A stretch of 64,000 nt of DNA from Spirometra erinaceieuropaei (GCA_902702965.1 CACRXP010000387.1:226370-290369); one strand, 5' to 3'; shown: positions 21,481-31,012, counted from the stretch's first letter. Notes: generated from the sequence alone by a model not told the origin. A program made the numbers and translations.

Positions 21481-22909
21481 TAACATCGTCTTGTCCACTC
21501 CGTGGAAAACAAGGTGGACATCGCCGCCCGTGACGATCTAAGTGCCAGTCAGTCAGTCATTTACGGAGTATCACTGCATGCCAGTTTAAGCAAACGCCGC
21601 TTTTTAAAAGACATGTTAGTAGCCATTCGCACATATTATTGTAAAGAAAAATCTGCACATATGCAGAACAACCGGAAGGCATTATTAACATATGTAAATA
21701 AGATAAAATAGCCATTTGTGTCCAATTTTCTACCGCTAGACAACTATACCTCACCCACTGCAGGGAAGGATCTGTTGCCTGAATTTAGTTGGACCACCAG
21801 CAAATATTTTATTAACTGTGGTCGGGACTATTCAAAGTCACATAGGGATTGCCTTTGCAGGAGTTCACTTATTCCTTGGAATTAGTGTGTGATTCACGGA
21901 GGTGGTCGCATAATGAGGAGCAATCATTAATCTGGATGTTACAGTTAAAGAAAAGAGTAATTGGTATGAGTGCTTCGCCCTGATTTGCTGCCTCTAATAA
22001 CCTTCAATACCTAAAATGGGAAAACAGGTGGTAGGAAGCTTCCTTATATGACAATGAACTCTTGTACGAGTTCGAGGGCTCGGAAAAAATAAACATCTCT
22101 CTTCGGTTCTGGATCAGTCTTGGTTACCTTAATTATGGATATACCTTGAACTGGAATATTCACCTCAATTCAAGAAATGTTAACACCCAGCCACTTGTAA
22201 TAATGTTACGCCCCATAGATGGGACTGAAGGAACAGCTGGCGTAAATCCAGGGTGGAGATGATGTAACCGCGTGTCGGTGAAAATAATTGGTTCCCTTTC
22301 CCCCACAACTTCCGACTCCCCTCCGGCAACATTCATCGCAACAGTCATCCCGCACGCTGTCTACATCAGCACTTTACACTGTCCTCTCCTACATCTGCCC
22401 CACAGCGCGGCATTCACCAACCGGTTGTTTAGTAGGCATGTCCGTGTCACTATCCCATCCAAATGGACCATCTCTCCCTTATTTCATTTACTAATACTGT
22501 GTGTACTATATCCACCTTCTGTCCCATCATGCATACATACATTAGTTCAGTTCAGTTTTATTGGAGGGAAATGTAGGTCTTCACCGTTGAACTCCCTATT
22601 TGTTTACAAGCAACTGTAACATTTCGAAAACTGGAAAGGGTATCATAAAGGTAAAAAATAAGCTGAAAAGGGTCAACTGTGTACATACGGAGGAACTGTC
22701 TCGAGTGTTAGTGGTACAAGCAGTAGTACAGTGGTCGTTTGGAATGCAGTGGAAGAAATAGTATCCCCGGTGACAAACGTTGCGTGGGTGCATGCCAGTA
22801 ACCGTAGATGGATTCGAGACGATAAGTAATTCAATTAAAATGTTACTGAAATATAGCAAGTAGTATAGCAACAGGATTTGCGAACTTGTCAGGGTTACAG
22901 AGGTCGGGT

Positions 22910-23612
22910 GGTATTTTAGTGGACACCGCTATACAAATACAGCTTTCTCTTAAAGACTTCGACGTAAGCAGACATAACGACATCCGGAGGCAGGGCGTCC
23001 CAAGCTTTGAGCACTCAGTTGGAGAAGAAGAACTTTCGTGCGTCCAGTCTGGTCCCGGTCACACGTAGTTTGAATGGTTGACCTCGTAGGTTTGTGATGG
23101 TTGCTAACTGGAAAAAGTCTCCCGGTACAAGGCAGTCTTGACCGCGTATGATACGGAATGTTTGTATCAGGTCACCCCGTAGCTGCCTGTAACCCAAGGG
23201 AAAGAGATCAAGATTAGCTAACCGCGTTTCATATGGTAGTGAACTCTGTCCTGTCACAAGCTTCGTTGCACGCCTTTGAACATTTTCGAGGATGCTGAGG
23301 TCCTTCGCGGTTCATGATCTCCAAGCTCGTATAGCAAATTCCAATTTCGGCCGCACGAACGTTTGAAAGACCTTAGCGGAGCAGTCTTACCAAGGGCCGA
23401 GACAGCCCGCTTTACAAGGTAGAGAACCGACATCTCAGACTTGGCTACCTCTGTGCAGTTCAGCGAGGGTTGGGGTGAGTTCGCAATCCACATTCCCAAG
23501 TCCTTCTGTGAGTTCACTTCTTACAGTGGTCTATTATTCAGACAGTTAGCCGTGAGGGTCGGAGAGTTGGTCCTGCCAACTTGTTCGCATTGAACGGCAA
23601 AAGCCAATCTTT
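22910..23612 (-). pseudogene. CR1-type RT C-terminal region (lineage B)
   Basis: Frames 23517-23254 (NSQKDLGMWI, KSEMSVLYLVKRAVSAL) and 23257-23015 ([39 protein letters not shown]), then WDALPPDVVMSAYVEVFKRKL to about 22915. This is the standard CR1/jockey C-terminus (R-R-G-L-F-L--RR--GD and a closing WN-LP--V). The segments are separated by single-base shifts. Confidence 0.75.
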
Positions 23613-24583
23613 TAACCACTGTTCGCCTGCAAATGCTCTTCGTCATCTGCGGTTCGAATGACGCTCCAGAGATTACTATCATTCGCAAACATGGCGACAC
23701 CACAGTCCAGTTCACTAACGCAGTCGTTGACGTAAATAATGAACAGAGTAGGACCAAGAACTGAGCCTTGGGAAATACCGCTTTCGACGGCAACCTCTGC
23801 CGACTGCTGCCAACCGACATGGACAGTTTGAGAACGGTCAAATAGGAAACTTTGGATCCATTTTAGGAGATTACGCATAACGCCTGTTCGGCTGAGTTTG
23901 TGCAGGAGTCGCTGATGTGGGACACTATCAAATGCCTTTTTAAAGTCATTATAGCCTGCACGCTGCGTGTTGCCTTCATCAACTGTCCCAGTCCAACGTT
24001 CCAGACAGTAGAGCAAGTTTGTCACGCATGACCTGCCACTACGGAACCCATGCTGCTCTAGGAAGCGTATTAGCTCTCGCATAACTATTTTTTCCATGAT
24101 TTTGTAGCAGATGGAGGTGAGGCGTATTGGTCTGTAATTGTTTGCAGAGGCCTTGCTGCCTTCTTCATATATCGGTGTGATCCGCGCAGATTTCCAATCG
24201 GCGGGTAAACAACCGGCTTCGAACGAGGCTTGGAAAAGCATGGACAGTGTTTTTACTATTTCAGCCGCGAGCTCCTTCAGTAACTCAGGCGGTACGTCAT
24301 CTGGACCCGGCGATTTCGACTCATTTAGCGTCATCAGCTCTTTACGAACAGTCGCTTCATCAAAAGATACAGCCTCTATTTTTGGGCCCTCATCGAAGTC
24401 GTAGTAGGGAGAAGTAAATGCGCTTTCACTCGTAAAGATGGATTTGAAAAATCTTGAAGGATGTTCAGCGTTTGCTTCATCCTCACTAATCTCTAGGTCT
24501 CCGCTTGTCTTCAGAGGGGGGACAGGGTTTCTGTTTCGCGCGCTGCTTCCTATGTAACTGTAGAATAATTTCGGATTTTTCAC
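23612..24583 (-). pseudogene. CR1-type reverse transcriptase (lineage B), catalytic Asp changed
   Basis: 323 codons: LNESKSPGPDDVPPELLKEL (finger region), SARITPIYEEGSKASANNYRPI, FKKAFDSVPHQRLLHKL (motif A), SGISQGSVLGPTLFIIYVND (motif B) and AMFANDSNLWS (motif C). The family has FADD at motif C. Here it reads FAND, so the first catalytic aspartate is asparagine. Together with the later frameshifts this marks an inactive copy. Confidence 0.82.
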
Positions 24584-24726
24584 AACTCGATGCGGTAGGT
24601 CTTTTTCAAAATATTGCCGTGTCCTGAGGGTAAGTCGTTTGACTAGGTTCCTCTGTGTTTTCTATGCGTTTATGGACACAGGGTTCCCATCAATGAGGAA
24701 TTTCTGCCACAATCACCGCTTTTTAT

Positions 24727-25480
24727 TTACTTCCTTTTTAACAACTGGGTCAGCCACCGGGGTCGACTGTTTAACATCTTCCGTGAAAGCAGGCAGTGGT
24801 TTCTCAGGATAACATGAAATAACTCACTGCACCATTTCCACTCTTCCTCGTTATTTCCGGAAAAAGCTGATTCCCACTCCATACTGTTGACTTCGGCCTT
24901 CATTTGCTCGAAATCACCATGCCAGATATTTCTTCTAATTCTGGTAGGTTGTTCAGGCACGGATAAGATTGAATAGTCCCGGTGAAGTACGACGTGGTCG
25001 CTTCGACCTAGGCGAGGCAGATATTGCACCTCATCTATATTGTCCAGCGACTTCGTGAGAATCAGGTCCAGGCAGTTTGACTGCTGCCCCTCGCGCACCC
25101 TCGTAGAAAATAGGATGTGCTGAGTGAGAAATGACCTGAATGCCATGTCCAAGAATCGTCGGTTGAAAGCTAGTTCTGGGCCGCGCGCGTATAGTGAACT
25201 CCAGTCAATGAGCGGTGCTTTAAAGACGCCCATGATCAGAACGTGGCTCCTCTAACAAACGAGCGTCAGCCTCGGAGTCACTCCTCGGTGATCGATAGAC
25301 AGTCAGAGCTTCAAGGCTGTGTGATCCTGGTACCTTTATAGGGAGCCAGATAGTCTCGGCGCTGCACGCAAAATGTTCTGTTTTTTCCGGCACAAGTAGG
25401 CCGTGTTTTGCGTAAGTGACGACTCCTCCTCCCTGACGCCCTATTCTATCTCTTCGAAAAAACTGAAATCCTGGTAGCAC
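24727..25480 (-). pseudogene. CR1-type endonuclease (lineage B), frameshifted
   Basis: Two overlapping frames. 25480-25220 has LPGFQFFRRDRIGRQGGGVV, the metal-site RxDR---GGGV region; 25233-24727 has LDLILTKSLDNIDEVQYLPRLGRSDHVVL, with the SDH catalytic motif. Upstream, 25620-25480 contains YTNVQSILPKLDEL, the usual start of this endonuclease, followed by a stop. The frameshift sits at about 25225, where the GDFN motif should be; I do not see it intact. Confidence 0.75.
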
Positions 25481-25747
25481 TAATTAGCAGTCATCTACAT
25501 TATCAGACAGTCAGGTTCCTGTCAAACAAACAACGTTGGGAGAAAGGTCACAGATGTGGATCTTCAGTTCGTCTAACTTGGGCAGTATACTCTGCACGTT
25601 AGTGTAAAAAGTGTTAGCTTTAGAGTTTTCGGCGTTTTATTATCGTGCCGCTTGAGTTTCTGTTTAAGAAACATGTTGTGCCCTCATTCAAATCGGTTCT
25701 GTCCAACGAATTTGGGGAGGGCGCTGCACTATCTGGTCGTTGTCTCG

Positions 25748-26476
25748 TCATTCTGCAATCTTGTCCTTGGTTCCAGAAGTAATTGTCGACGCTTTATTCT
25801 CTCTGTCGGCGTGAAGTCCGACTGAAAAAAAGCCACGGTTGGTGTCTTTGATTCGTAATCTTCGTGAAAAAATAAGTCCTACTTGTTCTTGGTTTGCTAG
25901 CACAACCTTGTGTGGTTGGGGACGCGAATGCTCTGATATGTCGATTGAGCGCTTTCCAAGTCTAAAGGCCTTGAGCATCGAAACTTCCTCATTGGGCTGC
26001 AGCAGTTCGTTGAATAGATATTGGAAGAGTTTCGGGTCCGCCGAGACCCGCTCTTTGAAGGCACTGGCTGTGGATTGGGAAGTCCCTGAATAATCAGACA
26101 CTACACTCTGTCCGGCGACTCTCGAGATCACAGTGGTTTCGTACCCCGACAAAGGTAATACGTGGTTGTCATGGCCTAACGCAGATATAAGCCGCATTCG
26201 ATTAAGATTCTCATTCGTCCCTGTTTTGCTTGCATTATCATCGAAGTCGAAAGTTTTTTGCGATAGGTTTAGGGATTTAGGATCTATACCGTTTCCCGTG
26301 GTGAGCGATACGGTCGCCGACGTCTCTGGTCCCGGTTCTTTGCAGGCATTCCTCGGAATCGGCTGTCCATTTCCCTCGACCCTTTTGCTGCAAGATTTCC
26401 TTTTTTCCTCTTGTATTTTCGTTCCTTCGCCGGTTGTGTTCGTCCTTTGTTTAAGTTTTTGAGCAAACATATACAT
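25748..26476 (-). CDS. CR1-type ORF1 protein (lineage B)
   Basis: 242 codons, uninterrupted. The N-terminal half is polar and low-complexity. The C-terminal part has FRLGKRSIDIS, then RPQPHKVVLANQEQVGLIFSRRLRIKDTN in sequence, which resembles the RLGKR--RPRPLKVVL--EE---I pattern of ORF1 proteins in flatworm CR1-like elements. ORF1 products are thought to be nucleic-acid chaperones. ORF2 follows on the same strand. The start ATG is only 14 bases from the neighbouring inverted repeat, so the true N-terminus may have been lost. Confidence 0.6.
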   Translation of the reverse strand: MYMFAQKLKQRTNTTGEGTKIQEEKRKSCSKRVEGNGQPIPRNACKEPGPETSATVSLTTGNGIDPKSLNLSQKTFDFDDNASKTGTNENLNRMRLISALGHDNHVLPLSGYETTVISRVAGQSVVSDYSGTSQSTASAFKERVSADPKLFQYLFNELLQPNEEVSMLKAFRLGKRSIDISEHSRPQPHKVVLANQEQVGLIFSRRLRIKDTNRGFFSVGLHADRENKASTITSGTKDKIAE

Positions 26477-26489
26477 ATATATTCACTCA

Positions 26490-27241
26490 GGAATGGGCGC
26501 ACACCAATCTATTGGCTTCCCGAAGTAAACAAGCTTCGTATGGGCGATAGGGGTCACGAACAGACAACCACCTACCAGGCCGAAGTCGGCCGAGCTATGA
26601 TAGCAGAGGGGAGACGACAGAGTCTGGGGGGTAGATTGATAGAGCACTGTTTCGGGCTTGTTTGCCTTCATTCAGCCAATCATAACCCTGACCAACAGCT
26701 GGGATCAGAAACACAAACATGCGCACAGACGCACCTGGCGCAGTTGATCCACCACTGGAGTCTACCAGATGGGTCATAAGCACTTCATTGAACCGAAGTT
26801 CATCAATGCCGCGCCACCTGTCATTCTCTGTCGCTGCAGATCGGGTATTTATCAATCAGGAATGGGCGCACACCGATCTATTGGCTTCACAAAGCAAACA
26901 GAGAATGATAGGTGGCGAGGCACTGATGAACTTCGGTTCAATGAAGTGCTTATGACCCATCTGGTAGACTTCAGTGGTGGATCAACTACGCCAGGCGCGT
27001 CTGTGCGCATGTTTGTGTTTCTGATCCCAGCTGTTGGTCAGGGTTATGATTGGCTGAATGAAGGCACCATATGCCCGAAACTGTACTGTATCAATCTACC
27101 CGCATTCTCTGTCGTCCCTCCTCGCTGCTATTATGACTTGGCCGACTTCGGCCTGATAATTGGTTGCCTGTTCGTGACCTTTGTCACTCATACGAAGCTT
27201 GTTTGCTTCGTGAAGTCAATAGATCGGTGTGCGCCCACTCC
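26490..27241. repeat. 340-bp inverted repeat, probable Penelope pLTR pair
   Basis: Left arm 26490-26830 and right arm 26899-27241 are inverted copies, nearly identical by eye over about 340 bases. The 68-bp spacer holds a third copy of the arm end, ggaatgggcgcacaccgatc at 26859, in direct orientation to the left arm. Penelope-like elements are known for terminal repeats in direct and inverted arrangement, and a Penelope-type endonuclease frame follows directly, so this is most likely a pLTR structure. Confidence 0.8.
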
Positions 27242-27950
27242 TTTTGGAATTGGCGTGGCTCATAAACCTGAATGCACCATCAGACAGCAAATCATGAAGC
27301 CCAAAGACCCGCTACCAACAACAGAACAGTCGGCGGTGGTCCACATCATACCATGCCTAAATTGCAATGCAAGGTATGATGGTGAAACGGGCAAACGCCT
27401 CGGTACAAGATTGCACGAACACCAACTTACAATCAATCGCAAGGACAAGCTGTCTTTGGTCTATGGCCACATACAAGAACTGAACCACAATTTTGCCTTT
27501 GAGAAAGCGAGGGTAATTGGTCGAGCCAATGAGAAGATGGTCAGACTGGTGCTCGAAAGTTGGTCCTCGACCGGTACACTCAACCGAGCTATAGACCTAC
27601 ATCCCGCCTACCAGGCACTGCTTACAAGACTCGGATCAGTCCGGAAAGGACCAGTAAGGCAAGCGAGTACGCGGGACCGAGAGTCAACGCTCACGGAAAA
27701 AAGCGGAATTGGGGACCAGAGGTCATGTGGCCAAAACCGAACTCTGTCTCACCGATGCGCCCGCGAAGCTGAATGCTGCTCACCTGAACAGCAACGACCG
27801 ATCAGTCCACCGGCTGACGTGGGAGGGGCCAAGTGGCACGTTGATTTGATGACAATTACGCCGACCCCAAAGGGAACAAAGGTCACGCAGGCCTGTCAGC
27901 GGTCAACTCCGGGGAGGTCTAAGCCAGTCAGCGGCAAACAGGCAGGTTAA
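26769..27950 (+). CDS. 393-codon open frame carrying a Penelope-type GIY-YIG endonuclease
   Basis: A frame without stops from the left arm of the inverted repeat through the right arm into the endonuclease. Residues 1-155 or so are translated repeat. From about residue 195: VVHIIPCLNCNARYDGETGK, a Cys-x-x-Cys finger then the GIY-YIG core with Asp in place of the usual hydrophobic residue, RLGTRLHEHQL, later LVLESWS (the catalytic Glu region) and LNRAIDLHPAYQALL. The last part is basic and of no known family. The EN part is real; whether the fused frame is ever translated is unknown. Confidence 0.55.
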   Translation: MGHKHFIEPKFINAAPPVILCRCRSGIYQSGMGAHRSIGFTKQTENDRWRGTDELRFNEVLMTHLVDFSGGSTTPGASVRMFVFLIPAVGQGYDWLNEGTICPKLYCINLPAFSVVPPRCYYDLADFGLIIGCLFVTFVTHTKLVCFVKSIDRCAPTPFGIGVAHKPECTIRQQIMKPKDPLPTTEQSAVVHIIPCLNCNARYDGETGKRLGTRLHEHQLTINRKDKLSLVYGHIQELNHNFAFEKARVIGRANEKMVRLVLESWSSTGTLNRAIDLHPAYQALLTRLGSVRKGPVRQASTRDRESTLTEKSGIGDQRSCGQNRTLSHRCAREAECCSPEQQRPISPPADVGGAKWHVDLMTITPTPKGTKVTQACQRSTPGRSKPVSGKQAG

Positions 27951-28080
27951 AGTTCGTGCGTCCAGCACGGGTATAATACGAGGCAAGCGGCAAGACTGGA
28001 CAACTCAAGACCGGCAAGTGCAACAATTACGCTACTCTGATGATGGAAACGAGGAAGTTTCCGAAACGTCAGTACGAATA
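27242..28080 (+). mobile_element. Penelope-like element, lineage B, endonuclease and 3' end
   Basis: The EN domain (27260-27650) is followed by a 3' region with a hammerhead-like motif at 28031-28076. No reverse transcriptase is present, so the copy is 5'-truncated and joined to the inverted repeat at 27241. Homology to the other lineage B copy (57.4-59.4 kb) is clear from the shared block IRxQxMKPKDPLP before the EN fingers. Confidence 0.8.
28031..28076 (+). ncRNA. Hammerhead-ribozyme-like motif in Penelope lineage B
   Basis: Core CTGATGA (28037-28043), helix II GGAAAC/GTTTCC (28045-28050 with 28057-28062), GAAAC (28063-28067) and GTC (28068-28070). Helix I pairs TACT (28033-28036) with AGTA (28071-28074). 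ACGT next to the core would give a 2-bp helix III that can pair between two molecules. An unpaired T between core and helix II is atypical. Hammerhead ribozymes are reported in Penelope-like elements. Confidence 0.5.
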
Positions 28081-28157
28081 CAATATGCTCCATAAATTCG
28101 CCGTCTCTTCTTCTTCGTCTTCTTCGGGAGATGATGAACGCGATATATATATATGCA

Positions 28158-28330
28158 TAGGCAGTATGTTATTACCGACAAAGACATGGGAGACTGGAAT
28201 GGCAATTTCTGGCTTACCAGCCGTCGTCAGCCAGTCATGCCCCACCCCGAAGTTTGTAACACCTGGGGCTTGAACTCGCAACCTGCTAGTTAGAAGTCTA
28301 ACGTCTCTAACCACTGGGCCACGGGTCTAT
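28158..28330 (-). mobile_element. tRNA-derived SINE
   Basis: Minus-strand head tggcccagtggttagagacg is an A-box match (TGGCNNAGTGG), and ttgcgagttcaagcccc carries a B-box-like GTTCAAGCC. The central GTTAG-ACTTCTAA-CTAGC resembles the anticodon arm of tRNA-Arg(UCU). The body then reads aaacttcggggtggggcatg, ctggctgacgacggctg, and ends tttgtcggtaataacatact. Matching copies lie at 30.7, 41.9 and 47.1 kb. Confidence 0.75.
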
Positions 28331-28391
28331 TTTCCTGTCGGTTTCGATCGGGAATATACAATGATAGGGGACGTTCACCGATCGTTCTTAT

Positions 28392-28571
28392 GGAACTCAC
28401 TCGTTCCGTTGTGTCTTACGGACTCTCTCTCGAGCCCAACGAGCAGCCGAACAGCGGCGCATGATATAGGCAGTATGTTATTACCGACAAACTGTCTATA
28501 TTACGCGCCGCTGTGCGGCTGCTGCCTGGGATCGAGAGATAGCCCAAGGTTCAACGGAAGGAGTGAGTTCC
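28392..28571. repeat. Fold-back of two SINE 3' tails
   Basis: Left arm 28392-28474 and right arm 28491-28571 are imperfect inverted repeats (ggaactcactcgttccg against cggaaggagtgagttcc; acagcggcgcatgatata against tatattacgcgccgctgt) around a 16-base loop. The left arm plus loop is the SINE 3' end and its tail; the same tail is at 41.76-41.86 kb. Confidence 0.75.
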
Positions 28572-29258
28572 GTAACACTGTCAGTTAACAGTCCTCAGCC
28601 AAGATATGCACACATATACATATATTTCGAATAAAAATAAGTCCTCTGGGAAACTGAACAAACTTTTTTTCGTAAAGTTTCGACGCTGGTTCCCCAGGTC
28701 ATCGTCAGACGTGTAGAAAGTGACAAACAGTTAAAATTTAAACATACCCGAAAAATCGATATTGCTTTGTCAGTGCTGAGGATGGGTCGGTGCTGTGGGC
28801 TGACTTTGTCTTTTGATTGGTTACCACCTTTTCCACTTTTCTTTGAGATTTATATACATGGCTGCAGATCGATGCGCGAATGATGAATAAATCATCAGAG
28901 TGAACAGTCTTCAAAAGTCTCGGCTTTTCTTATATGGGCAGGAACCGTCAATGCGTGTTTTATCCTAAGCAAATTTGTGCCCAGTTTCAAGAGTATGCAT
29001 GGCGACTTGGGATAAGTGGTCCCGCCTATTTACTGCCAATTTATGTTCATGTAAGCGTGTGGAGGCGGATTCCCCGGTTAGACCACAATATACCGCATTA
29101 CAAATGCCACATGGAATCTTATAGACTACTTCTTTTTTGTCCAAATAGCCAACCCTATTCTTAGTCTGTGCAAGCTGACTGCGTAGTGTGGTCGTCGTTT
29201 TGTGTGCTACTTTTATTTAGTGCTTCCTCAGGTGTCCTTCAACGAGTTTAGACACATT

Positions 29259-29726
29259 TTAAATGTAAGGAACTATTCGCCAGTTTTGGGGTTTTGGTGC
29301 CTGATCGGAAAAATCTAGTTCCTTTTCTCTTTCTTTTGATTTCTGCTGTCTCATGCATTGGCGTATAAAATCTCTAAGGTAGCCGTTCCGGTAAAATATG
29401 TTGATCAAATAAGTGAGTTCTTTCTTGTACCCTTCGTCCTCAGAGCAGTGTGTCTTTGTTCGATTAAGTAGGGTGTTAATAGCACCCCGTTTGTGAACGA
29501 TAGGGTGGTTACTCTCGTTATGTAAGATAACTTCAGCATAAACTTCTTTGCGGTATACTGATGTATGGAGTGTCCCGTCAGTTTTTCTCAGTACGAGGAC
29601 ATCAAGGAATGAGAGTTTGCTGTCAATTTCTCTTTCAGGCGTGAAGGTGATTCCCGGTAGTGTTGAGTTGATAACTTTATGTAGCGTTCCCAGCTGATCT
29701 CTTTTGACGATGAAAAAAGGTGCCAT
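29259..29726 (-). pseudogene. Penelope-type RT C-terminus/linker (lineage A)
   Basis: 155 codons continuing the element: LHKVINSTLPGITFTPERE, LSFLDVLVLRKTDGTLHTSV, HNESNHPIVHKRGAINTLLN and TYLINIFYRNGYLRDFI, the typical thumb and linker region before the GIY-YIG domain. It overlaps the RT frame by 50 bases in another phase, the mark of a small indel. The endonuclease domain follows downstream but is broken. Confidence 0.8.
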
Positions 29727-30390
29727 CTACGTAACGTACCCATAATTTGAGACAGAATAATGATAGAGTCATAGCCTTACATGTTAGCATTATGACCTCA
29801 GTCAAAAAGTCAGAAGTATGTGACCCCACAAGAGCTCCTTTCAGCTGTCGATAATATTCATGTGCGAACGAAAAGTTTGTTTCAAGACTTAAGTTCAAGA
29901 ATTTAAGTACAGCAGATGCAGGAACATCAACATCGTAGGATTGCGGGAGTTCTTTTGTATACTGCCTTGTTAAATCGATTGGTTTGGACGTGAATACAGA
30001 GGCAACATCGAACGATACCATTATCTCATCCGTATCGATAGTCAGTCCTCGTATTTTGCCTGAAAATTCAATGAAATTCTGGATTGAAGTCTCCCAATCC
30101 TTTGCTAAGGGATGGGGTTTGTGGAATAGCCATTTAGAAGTCTTGTAATTCGGTGCAGCGATTAATGATACTATCCGTCGCAATGGTACGTCGGGTTTGT
30201 GAACTTTTGGTAGTCCATAGATTTTGGCGATTGTCAGTTCAGTTTGTCTTAGGGATTTCGCAATTTCTCCTGGTAATTGCTTCTTTCTTGCAAGACGTCT
30301 CAACACTTTATCAGTTGATGAAATCTGGGCTTTGGTGGGGTCCACGGTGAGGGAAATATAAGTTGATCTACCTTCTGGCAATGATAGCAT
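29677..30390 (-). pseudogene. Penelope-type reverse transcriptase (lineage A), catalytic Asp lost
   Basis: 237 codons. KIYGLPKVHKPDVPLRRIVS is the Penelope-specific motif; EIMVSFDVASVFTSKPID is motif A with the catalytic Asp in SFDVAS; QLKGALVGSHTSDFL is the decayed TPMGSPIS region; and RYVDGTFFH stands where YVDDTF should be, with the second Asp replaced by Gly. This relates the element to telomerase-like Penelope RTs rather than to LINEs. A frameshift after FFH moves the reading to 29726-29259. Confidence 0.88.
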
Positions 30391-30696
30391 CTAGCTATTT
30401 CGGTCTGTTTTGTTTGAAATTGCAGTTAAGCCTTCCTTGTCTACAGGAAGAATGACAATTTTTGTCAGTTTTCAGGGTTTTCGACGCCTTCATTTCCTCG
30501 CGTGACAAAACTGAAAATAGTTTCGATTCTTTAGGGCTTGTACAGAGCTATTCCGGATGGTGAAACGTTCATCGTATGTGAGATTTTCTGATGATATTGT
30601 GAATTTTAAGTTCGTAAGGAAGTCTAGGTAGTTTGAATCGGATTGATTGTATTTCATGCCCTTGGAAGGTACATCTTCGGTTATTGTGCACCTGTA

Positions 30697-30870
30697 TATG
30701 CAGAATAGCATTACCGACAAAGGCAAGGGCGACTGAAACAACCACTTCTGGCTTACTAGCAGTCGTCAGCCAGTGGTACCCAGCCCCGAAGTTTGGAGCA
30801 TCTGTCGCTCGATGCCGCGACCTGTTGGTTAGAAGTCCAACGCCCTTAACCACTGAGCCACGTGCTCGTG
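30697..30870 (-). mobile_element. tRNA-derived SINE
   Basis: Minus-strand head tggctcagtggttaagggcg has a perfect A-box (TGGCTCAGTGG). Anticodon-arm-like GTTGG-ACTTCTAA-CCAAC follows, then a degenerate B-box. The body matches the 28.2-kb copy (cttcggggctgggtaccac, ctggctgacgactgc) and ends ttgtcggtaatgctattct. It lies at the upstream edge of the Penelope copy. Confidence 0.75.
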
Positions 30871-30924
30871 CTCTGTCGGTTGTGATCGGTCGCGAGATGG
30901 AGTCCCAGGTATTTCAGACTTCAG

Positions 30925-31012
30925 GGTTGGATATGACTGGCTGACGACGGCTAAAAAGTCAGAAGTGGTCATTACAGTCTCCCTTGTCTTTGTCGGTAGT
31001 GCTATTCCGTAT
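30925..31012 (+). mobile_element. SINE fragment, 3' part
   Basis: Plus-strand cttcagggttggatatgact, gctgacgacggctaaaaagtc and ctttgtcggtagtgctattc match the SINE body and 3' end. The tRNA head is absent. It is inverted with respect to the SINE at 30697-30870. Confidence 0.65.

Larger units (their letters stand above)
22535..26480 (-). mobile_element. CR1-type retrotransposon, lineage B, nearly complete
   Basis: Minus-strand order: ORF1 26476-25748, endonuclease 25620-24727, reverse transcriptase 24583-23612, C-terminal region to about 22910, then a 3' non-coding tract. On the minus strand a probable 3' end is an AATAAAA at 22562-22556 followed by repeated actga units, as expected of CR1-group termini. 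The 5' end abuts the inverted repeat at 26490, so ORF1 may be truncated. The coding region is interrupted by several stops and frameshifts. Confidence 0.8.
28610..30741 (-). mobile_element. Penelope-like element, lineage A, RT and endonuclease, decayed
   Basis: Minus-strand order: N-terminal RT region 30741-30400 (LPADKGRLT-like segment, frameshifted), RT 30390-29677, post-RT 29726-29259, GIY-YIG endonuclease C-terminus 28990-28800 (TLETGHKFA, DKTRIDGSCPYKKSRDF, NLKEKWKR), and a 3' non-coding region with ctgacgatgacctggggaacc at about 28700-28725. The end at 28615-28660 matches 5997-6050. Frameshifts and stops separate the pieces, so it is inactive. Confidence 0.85.

Noticed and set aside
26595..26855. 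Minus-strand frame in the left arm of the inverted repeat as a separate gene
   Set aside because: It is the mirror copy of the plus-strand frame in the right arm and follows from the palindrome.
28158..28330. A tRNA gene
   Set aside because: A- and B-box-like sequences are present, but the acceptor stem does not close and the same head recurs attached to a common body, so it is a SINE.
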